From positions 124,001 to 188,000 of the forward strand of contig MKVQ01000005.1 of the NCBI GenBank assembly GCA_001899635.1: DNA of 64,000 bases, written 5' to 3'. Below the pieces are notes generated by a model. The model was given only the letters and a program-made list of their open reading frames with translations, had not been told where the DNA came from and did not search any database. This DNA is from Myxococcales bacterium 68-20 (GTDB lineage Bacteria > Myxococcota_A > Polyangia > Polyangiales > Polyangiaceae). The position numbers were made by a program, and so were the translations under genes. This document shows, one piece after another, positions 58,877 to 64,000 of the stretch (the stretch's first letter is position 1; each line of letters starts with the position of its first letter).

Positions 58877-59959
58877 TCAGAACTTGATGACCGTGCCGAA
58901 CCCGCCGCCCGTGGGCGTGACGTACGGCGCAGGGAGGACGGTGACGTTCTTCTTCTTCGGCTTGGGGGCGCTGGCCACCTTCGGAGAGGCGGCCTTCGCG
59001 GTCGCGGGCGAATCGTTCGAGAGGAAGAGGACGGCGCTCGTGACGCCGAACGTGATCGCGATGCCGAACATCATGTCGGCGACGAGAGCGTTGTTCTCGC
59101 CGTCGTCGGCCCTCTTCGTCGTCGGGTTCTTCTCGAACTCGCTCGACTGGTTGAGCGCCTTGATGCCGAAGCCCGCACCGACACCGGCCGCGACGATGGC
59201 GACGGCGCCCGTGACGTAGGCCGGCACCTTGCTCCGCGGCTCCGGCGGCGGCGGCGGCGGCGCGGGAGCGGGAGCGGGCTGCTCCGCGACCACCGGCGGG
59301 GGCGGCGGGGGCGGCGGCTCCTTCTTCACGAGCTCCGCCGTCACGTCCTGCTTCGACGCGAAGGTGACCTCGATCTCCTTCGTCGTGTTCTCGAAGCCCT
59401 CCGCTCCGATGAGCAGGGTGTGCTTGCCGGGCGCGAGCTCGATCTCGACCGGGGTGACCTTCTCGTAGGGCGTCTGCGCGGTGTCGATCACGATCGAGGC
59501 GCCTGCGGGCGTCGTCTCGATCTTGACCTTGCCGGGCATCGCCTTGATCGCCTCGACGCGCTTCGTCGCCTCCTCCACCTGGTCCTTCATCTTCGGCGGA
59601 TTCTCGGCGACGAACTTCTCGTACGCCGTGACCGCCTCGGGGAAGTGCTGGAGGTTGTCGTGGCTCAGCGCGATGTAGCGCTGCGTGGCCGGATCGGCCT
59701 TGACCGCGAGCGACGCCTCGAAGTCGGCGAGGGCGCCCGCGTAATCGCTGGCCTTGAACTTCTTCTCACCTGCGTTGAAGAGGCCCTTCGCGTCGTTCGG
59801 CTTCGGCGCGGCCGCGGGCTTCGCCGCGGGAGCGGCGGCGGCGGGCTTCGGTGCTGCGGGCTTGTCAGCCGACTGCGCGGCAGCCGTGAGGCTCATGGAC
59901 GAGGCCAGAGCGAACGCGATGCTTGCTGCGATGACCCTGGATTTCCCGAGGATGATCAT
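58877..59959 (-). CDS. TPR and PEGA domain protein with two C-terminal membrane helices
   Basis: A 360-residue exported protein: signal MIILGKSRVIAASIAFALAS to TAAAQ, an Ala/Pro/Lys linker, TPR-like helices (AKGLFNAGEKKFKASDYAGA, YIALSHDNLQHFPEAVTAYE), a PEGA domain (KVKIETTPAGASIVID, LAPGKHTLLIGAEGFE), a Pro-rich linker, then two hydrophobic helices (TGAVAIVAAGVGAGFGIKAL and ADMMFGIAITFGVTSAVLF) and a Lys/Pro tail. PEGA domains are common in surface proteins of myxobacteria. It leads the pair with the small lipoprotein. It resembles the TPR protein at 53920, which lacks the PEGA domain. Confidence 0.87.
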   Translation of the reverse strand: MIILGKSRVIAASIAFALASSMSLTAAAQSADKPAAPKPAAAAPAAKPAAAPKPNDAKGLFNAGEKKFKASDYAGALADFEASLAVKADPATQRYIALSHDNLQHFPEAVTAYEKFVAENPPKMKDQVEEATKRVEAIKAMPGKVKIETTPAGASIVIDTAQTPYEKVTPVEIELAPGKHTLLIGAEGFENTTKEIEVTFASKQDVTAELVKKEPPPPPPPPVVAEQPAPAPAPPPPPPEPRSKVPAYVTGAVAIVAAGVGAGFGIKALNQSSEFEKNPTTKRADDGENNALVADMMFGIAITFGVTSAVLFLSNDSPATAKAASPKVASAPKPKKKNVTVLPAPYVTPTGGGFGTVIKF

Positions 59960-60151
59960 GGCGCCGGACGTTACACCAACTCCCGGCCGCCCGGGCGAGC
60001 TTTCATCCGTGTCACCGGAGCGTTACGAAGGGCCTGGCCGCACGTCCACCGTCGCCTGCGGTGGGGAACTCGCTAACTCCCCGCGTCTCCTCGCTTCTCC
60101 TCCCGTTCGCCCCGCCCCCCAGCGCCCTGTCCCACCTCGCCCCTTCCAGCC
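59960..60151. promoter_or_regulatory. Divergent promoter region
   Basis: This 192-bp gap lies between the PEGA/TPR gene (minus) and the glycosyltransferase gene (plus). It holds a CCACCG/CGGTGG inverted repeat and a long pyrimidine-rich stretch (CTCCTCGCTTCTCCTCCC) before the GTG start at 60152. No definite promoter boxes. Confidence 0.35.
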
Positions 60152-61147
60152 GTGATCTCCGTCCTCCTTCCCTACCGCGACGCTGCAGCCACGCTCCGTG
60201 AGGCGGCCTCGAGCGTCCTCGCGGACATGGGCGCGGACGACGAGCTTGTCCTCGTCGACGACGGGTCGAAGGACGACGGCCCCGCGACCGCCGCGGAGCT
60301 CGCAGCGACCGATCGACGCGTGCGCACCATCGCATCCGGCGGCATCGGGATCGCAGGCGCGCTGATCCGCGGGCTCTCGATCTGCCGGGGCGAGTGGATC
60401 GCGCGAATGGACGCCGACGACATCTCGCTCCCCGGCCGCCTCGCCGCCGAGCGAGAGCTCCTCGAGGCCGATCCCTCGCTCGGCGCCGTCGCCACCCGGA
60501 TCGAGCTCTTCGGCACCAACGTGGCCGACGGGATCCGCCGCTACACCGACTGGCAGAACAGCCTCGTGTCGGCCGACGACCACGCACGCTCGATCTTCGT
60601 CGAGTCCCCCGTTTGCCATCCGTCGACGATGATCCGCCGCGCGGCGCTCGACGCCGTCGGCGGGTTCCACGAAGGCGAGTTCGCCGAGGACTACGACCTC
60701 TGGCTCCGTCTCGTCGAGGCGGGATGGGGCATCGCGAAGGTCCCGCGCGTCCTCTTCCACTGGCGAATCCACGGCAAGAACGTCACCTGGACCGATCCGC
60801 GCCTCTCGAAGTCCGCGCTCCGACGTCTCCGCGCGCAGCACCTCGCCCGCACGATCGATCGCTCGTTCGGCATCTGGGGCGCCGGCGCGTACGGCCGCCG
60901 CCTCGCACGGGAGCTCGACGAGAATGGCGCCCGCGTGTCGTTCTTCATCGACATCGACCCCCTCAAGATCGGACGGAAGCGCCGCGAGGCGCCGGTCTTG
61001 AGCGTGGACGAAGGGCTCGCCCGCGCGCGCCGCGACGGGGCCCTCGTCATCGTGGCCGTCGCCGTCTTCGGCGCGCGCGATCTCGTTCGTGGTCAGCTCG
61101 CGTCGCGCGGCTTCGTCGAAGGACGCGACTTCGTCTGCGCAGGCTGA
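60152..61147 (+). CDS. Family 2 glycosyltransferase with C-terminal Rossmann-like domain
   Basis: A 331-residue cytoplasmic enzyme. Residues 1-225 are a GT-A fold: MISVLLPYRDAAATLREA, the nucleotide-binding LVLVDDGSKDDG, the DxD-type MDADDIS, and EDYDLWLRLVEAGWG. The C-terminal 100 residues form a second Rossmann-like unit starting FGIWGAGAYGRRLARELDENG, which could bind a nucleotide or modify the donor sugar. The GTG start has no strong ribosome site. It ends at a convergent inverted repeat. Confidence 0.88.
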   Translation: MISVLLPYRDAAATLREAASSVLADMGADDELVLVDDGSKDDGPATAAELAATDRRVRTIASGGIGIAGALIRGLSICRGEWIARMDADDISLPGRLAAERELLEADPSLGAVATRIELFGTNVADGIRRYTDWQNSLVSADDHARSIFVESPVCHPSTMIRRAALDAVGGFHEGEFAEDYDLWLRLVEAGWGIAKVPRVLFHWRIHGKNVTWTDPRLSKSALRRLRAQHLARTIDRSFGIWGAGAYGRRLARELDENGARVSFFIDIDPLKIGRKRREAPVLSVDEGLARARRDGALVIVAVAVFGARDLVRGQLASRGFVEGRDFVCAG

Positions 61148-61184
61148 GCTCCAGACGGCGCGCGCGCGCTCGCGTTGGAGCTCA
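61145..61184. terminator. Inverted repeat between convergent genes
   Basis: TGAGCTCCA (61145-61153) and TGGAGCTCA (61176-61184) are perfect nine-base arms around a 22-base GC-rich loop. The left arm includes the glycosyltransferase stop codon. It probably serves both convergent genes. Confidence 0.55.
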
Positions 61185-61195
61185 CCAAACGCGCG

Positions 61196-61900
61196 CTAAG
61201 GGCGCTGCCCGCAGGCGCGGTTCGCCGGGACGGCCTCGTGGATCTTCCCCGGGGGCGGCAGGTCGAGGTTCTTCATCAACGTCACGAAGGACTCGAGCGT
61301 CATCGACTCGCCGAGACGCGGATTGAGCCGCTTCTCCTCGCCGATGGTGGTGACGGTGAAGCCGCGATAGTCGTGCGCCGGGTAGACGAGCGTGTCGTCC
61401 GGCAGCGAGAAGAGCTTCTCGTGGACGGAGCGCCAGAGCGTGGCCGCATCGCCCTCCTGGAAATCGGTGCGCCCGCAGCCGCGGACGAGGAGCGCGTCAC
61501 CCGTGAAGACACGGAGCGGTTCACCCTCGGCGGTGACGAGGAAACACATGCACCCGTTCGTGTGGCCCGGCGTGGCGAGCGCGGTGAGCGCGATGTTGCC
61601 GACGCGGGTGACGTGTCCGTCCTGCATCTCGACGTCGGCGCACGGCGCACCGCCCCGCGCGGAGACGTGAGTCTTCGCGGAGGTGAGCTCGCGGAGCTTC
61701 CCCGCCCCGGTCACGTGGTCGGCGTGCACGTGGGTGTCGAAGACGCTGACGAGCCGGCAGCCGAGCTCGGCGACGAGCTTCGAGTCGCGCGCGACGTGCT
61801 CGAGGACGGGATCGATGAGCGCGGCCTCGCCGGTCGCCGGATCGGCGAGCAGATAGGTGTACGTCGACGACTCCTTGTCGAAGAGCTGACGGAAGATCAT
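61196..61900 (-). CDS. ETHE1-like persulfide dioxygenase
   Basis: A 234-residue MBL-fold protein of the ETHE1 type. THVHADHVTGAG holds His57, His59, Asp61 and His62; PGHTNGC, FTGDALLVRGCGRTDFQEGD and LVYPAHDYRGFTVTTIGEE are strong ETHE1 signatures. Family members use one Fe2+ to oxidise glutathione persulfide to sulfite. Its ATG overlaps the stop of the methylmalonyl-CoA epimerase gene (ATGA), so they form an operon. No rhodanese domain is present. Confidence 0.9.
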   Translation of the reverse strand: MIFRQLFDKESSTYTYLLADPATGEAALIDPVLEHVARDSKLVAELGCRLVSVFDTHVHADHVTGAGKLRELTSAKTHVSARGGAPCADVEMQDGHVTRVGNIALTALATPGHTNGCMCFLVTAEGEPLRVFTGDALLVRGCGRTDFQEGDAATLWRSVHEKLFSLPDDTLVYPAHDYRGFTVTTIGEEKRLNPRLGESMTLESFVTLMKNLDLPPPGKIHEAVPANRACGQRP

Positions 61901-62328
61901 GTCGCCCCCGATCCCCCATGCTCCTCGGAAGGCTCGACGAGCTCGACGAGGACGCCGCCCGTGGCCTTCGGATGGAGGAAGGCCACCTTGTGGCCGCGCG
62001 CGCCGATGCGCGGCGTCTCGTCGACGAGCGGCACACCGAGCGCCTTGAGCGTCGCGAGCGCGCCTTCGATGCCCTCGACCTCGATCGCGATGTGGTGGAG
62101 CCCCGGGCCCTTCTTCTCGAGGAACTTCACGAGCCCGTCATTTCCCTTCGGCGAGATGAGCTCGAGGCTGGTCTCGCCGATCGGGAGGAGGGTCGCCTCC
62201 GTCTTCTGCGATGCGACGACTTCGCGCACCTCCGGCTCGAGGCCGAGCACCTGCTTGTACTTGGCGATTGCCTCATCCGTGTCGGGAACGCAGATGGCCA
62301 CGTGATCGATCTTCTTGATGCGGAGCAT
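61897..62328 (-). CDS. mce: Methylmalonyl-CoA epimerase
   Basis: A 143-residue VOC-fold protein. KIDHVAICVPDTDEAIAKY begins the first half (His9), ETSLELISP the metal-ligand Glu, GLHHIAIEVEG a second His, and GVLVELVEP the last Glu. These four ligands and the length match methylmalonyl-CoA epimerase, which interconverts the R and S forms in propionate metabolism. The downstream gene is coupled by overlapping codons. The mutase gene is not in the window. Confidence 0.9.
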   Translation of the reverse strand: MLRIKKIDHVAICVPDTDEAIAKYKQVLGLEPEVREVVASQKTEATLLPIGETSLELISPKGNDGLVKFLEKKGPGLHHIAIEVEGIEGALATLKALGVPLVDETPRIGARGHKVAFLHPKATGGVLVELVEPSEEHGGSGAT

Positions 62329-62357
62329 GTTCGTATGCCTGGCTCGTTGTCGGTGCC

Positions 62358-62398
62358 GTACGAGTAGAGAGTAGCTCGTACTCTGCTCTCCGAGAGCA
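62358..62398. promoter_or_regulatory. Overlapping inverted repeats in a divergent promoter
   Basis: Three overlapping palindromic pairs occur in 41 bp: GTACGAG/CTCGTAC, AGAGTA/TACTCT and TGCTCT/AGAGCA. The region lies 30-70 bp upstream of mce and 18-58 bp upstream of the lipoprotein start. Such packed symmetry suggests a regulator-binding site. Confidence 0.45.
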
Positions 62399-62415
62399 TG
62401 CTAGAGTCCGCCGCC

Positions 62416-63051
62416 ATGAAGCGCCCCGCCGCTGTAGTCCTTATCGCTGCCGGTACCCTCCTCGCCCTCGTTGCCGGGACCGGCTGCAGCTCGAGCCTCG
62501 CTCAGCCGTTCGAGGCAATGAAGAGCCAGCCCGTCACCGTCCATCGTCTCCTCAACTACGAGCAGCCTGCGGAGCAGGCCGGCACCGTGGGCGGGGTCCA
62601 GATCCCAGCCCAGATCCAGCAGTGGCTGCAGGGCGCCGGCGCGCTCCTTCCCCCCGGGCTCATCCCGCCGGGTCTCCTCCCGGGAACGACGCCGCCCCCC
62701 GCGGAGAACGTCCAGCGCTTCTACAACTTCCGCATCGTCGGGACGACGTCGGTGACCGACAGCAAGACCCACCAGGAGGTCCTCGAGCTCTTCGGTAAGG
62801 AGTCGAACTTCCAGAACCCGCGGCAGTCGTGCATGTACGCCGAGTTCGGCTTCCAGATCGGGCAGCCGATGCCGGGCGGCTTCGTGCAGGGCGCGCCGAA
62901 CCCGAACGCGCCGGCGGACATCCTCGTGTCGCTCTCCTGCGAGACGGTCCAGATGCACAACTACAACTGGCCGTACGGCACGAAGACGGGCCTGACGCCG
63001 GAAGCGAGCAAGAAGGTCCTCGAGATCGTCCGTAAGACGTTCGGCGGCTGA
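62416..63051 (+). CDS. Lipoprotein of unknown function
   Basis: A 211-residue protein with signal MKRPAAVVLIAAGTLLALVA and lipobox GTGC. The first part of the mature chain is Gln/Pro-rich with PPGLIPPGLLPG; the second contains VQRFYNFRIVGTTSV, SCMYAEFGFQIG and SCETVQMHNYNWPYG with two cysteines likely to pair. No domain is recognised. It runs into the PlsB-like gene after 46 bp and may be co-transcribed with it. Confidence 0.78.
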   Translation: MKRPAAVVLIAAGTLLALVAGTGCSSSLAQPFEAMKSQPVTVHRLLNYEQPAEQAGTVGGVQIPAQIQQWLQGAGALLPPGLIPPGLLPGTTPPPAENVQRFYNFRIVGTTSVTDSKTHQEVLELFGKESNFQNPRQSCMYAEFGFQIGQPMPGGFVQGAPNPNAPADILVSLSCETVQMHNYNWPYGTKTGLTPEASKKVLEIVRKTFGG

Positions 63052-63097
63052 TCCGCCAGCGATCGAGCGCGCGAGCGCGGAAGAGCGGGTGCCCGTC

Positions 63098-64000
63098 ATG
63101 GGAAGCGGTCTCTCCTCGTACGAGCCCAACCCTGCGCTGGCGTGGATCTACCAGCGCTTCTTCGAGCACATCGAAGTCGATCAGGCATGGGCGAAGCAGG
63201 TCCGTGAGGCCGAGTCGCGCGGGACGGTCATCTACGTCCTGCGCAACCTGTCCTTCGTCGACTTCCTCGCGCTCGACTACCTGACGAAGAAGGAGCGCCT
63301 CCCGCGCGTCCGCTTCGCCAACGACCTCGGGCTCTGGGTCCTCGAGCCGGCGATGAGCAAGCGCGGCCTGCTCGGCTCGATCCTGCCCCGGAGCGAGGCC
63401 GACGACGTGCGCCGCCTCCGGCAGGCGATCGATGAAGGCGCTTCGGCGGCGCTGTTCCTGAAGCGGCCGCCGTCGGTCCTCGAGCCTCCCGCGATGGTGC
63501 GCCGTCGCGGAGGCGCAGCGCGCGCGATCCCGACGCGAGGCAAGACCGAGGGCGACACGTACCTCCGCGCGGTGCTCGAGGCGCAACGCGCATCGAGCAC
63601 GCCGATCCTGCTCGTTCCGCAGGTGTTCGTGTGGACGCGGAGCCCCGACGAGCGCAAGCACAACATCGTCGACTCGCTCTTCGGGCCGCGCGAGTGGCCC
63701 GGCAAGATCCGCACGGTCACTCAGTTCCTGATGAACTGGCGTCACGTCACGCTCCGGGCGGGCGAGCCGGTCGATCTCCAGCTGTTCCTCGAGCAGGAAG
63801 CGAAGCCGGACGACGACGGCAAGAGCCCGGGCGACGACGTCCTCGTCCGCCGCCTCACGTACACGCTCCTCCGGCGGCTCGAGCGGGAACGACAAGCGGT
63901 CGTCGGTCCGACCAAGAAGCCGGCCGACCGGCTCCGGGATCAGGTCGTCCGGAGCCCTCGCCTCCAGAAGGTCATCCGCGACATGGCCGGCGAGGGCGAG
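63098..64000 (+). CDS. Glycerol-3-phosphate acyltransferase PlsB-like, N-terminal part
   Basis: The gene runs off the right edge; 301 codons are open. It begins MGSGLSSYEPNPALAWIYQR and contains VIYVLRNLSFVDFLALDYL and RVRFANDLGLWVLEP, a layout seen at the start of PlsB-type acyltransferases in myxobacteria, which acylate glycerol-3-phosphate in phospholipid synthesis. The catalytic HxxxxD has not been reached. A GTG three codons upstream (63089) has a better spaced GGAAGAG and could be the true start. The assignment is moderate. Confidence 0.65.
   Translation, partial: MGSGLSSYEPNPALAWIYQRFFEHIEVDQAWAKQVREAESRGTVIYVLRNLSFVDFLALDYLTKKERLPRVRFANDLGLWVLEPAMSKRGLLGSILPRSEADDVRRLRQAIDEGASAALFLKRPPSVLEPPAMVRRRGGAARAIPTRGKTEGDTYLRAVLEAQRASSTPILLVPQVFVWTRSPDERKHNIVDSLFGPREWPGKIRTVTQFLMNWRHVTLRAGEPVDLQLFLEQEAKPDDDGKSPGDDVLVRRLTYTLLRRLERERQAVVGPTKKPADRLRDQVVRSPRLQKVIRDMAGEGE

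Overview
The window looks like one stretch of chromosome from a high-GC, CTC/GTC-codon-rich member of the Myxococcota, probably the Polyangia/Labilithrix side. That placement is an inference from gene content: many small lipoproteins with Cys-Gly-Ser-Asp-rich mature starts, a DUF1501-type/c-type-cytochrome pair, TPR/PEGA envelope proteins, long Pro/Ala-rich linkers in a DnaK-like protein, and TatBC and CcmC genes in a dense accessory background. I see no rRNA, tRNA, CRISPR array, transposase or phage gene. I annotate 56 coding regions; the first and last are cut by the window ends.

Layout. 1-6.1 kb (minus strand): a PEP-mutase/isocitrate-lyase-like fragment whose codon use differs from the rest, a lipoprotein, a fused rRNA pseudouridine synthase-methyltransferase, a two-helix membrane protein, an SDR reductase and a small membrane protein. 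6.3-12.6 kb (plus): an M29-like protein that lacks several metal ligands, a polytopic membrane protein overlapping an SMP-30-like lipoprotein, then UDP-glucose dehydrogenase and a sugar epimerase (nucleotide-sugar supply). 12.8-21.5 kb: a soluble histidine kinase, a Tat-exported DUF1501 protein with a haem-binding lipoprotein, a lipoprotein, a cytochrome c lipoprotein, and a metallo-beta-lactamase protein with two cyclic-nucleotide-type domains. 21.7-27.2 kb (plus): a giant DnaK-like chaperone with its J-protein, then ccmC-ccmD-microprotein. 27.5-33.2 kb (plus): CPA2 antiporter, acyl-CoA dehydrogenase with lipoprotein, metzincin lipoprotein, NADAR protein.

33.3-47.0 kb is mostly minus strand and envelope-directed. 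An operon of two beta-propeller lipoproteins and an outer-membrane barrel is followed by a PrsW protease, a gamma-glutamyltransferase (plus strand), an operon of two FadL-like barrels and a propeller lipoprotein joined by overlapping start/stop codons, a QEGLA-type peptidase and a MepA/LysM endopeptidase. 47.2-53.0 kb holds housekeeping genes: RNase HI, RlmN, TatB-TatC, RsfS and ProA.

53.0-64.0 kb: an outer-membrane barrel, a TPR/membrane protein with a Cys-rich lipoprotein, a four-helix-bundle protein beside a 151-bp element with perfect 25-bp inverted ends, a 250-bp hexanucleotide satellite directly upstream of threonine synthase, and a second TPR/PEGA membrane protein with a small lipoprotein. 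The two TPR-plus-lipoprotein pairs look like paralogous copies of one module. The window closes with a family 2 glycosyltransferase, an ETHE1-like dioxygenase overlapping methylmalonyl-CoA epimerase, a lipoprotein and the start of a PlsB-like acyltransferase.

Convergent gene pairs are repeatedly separated by long perfect hairpins that probably act as two-way terminators, and several gaps carry small hairpins with GNRA loops, one set amplified as a 25-bp tandem array after tatC. The most unusual material is the DnaK-like protein with a roughly 650-residue linker, the duplicated TPR-lipoprotein module, the FadL/propeller operon, and the satellite and inverted-repeat structures around 56.3-57.2 kb.
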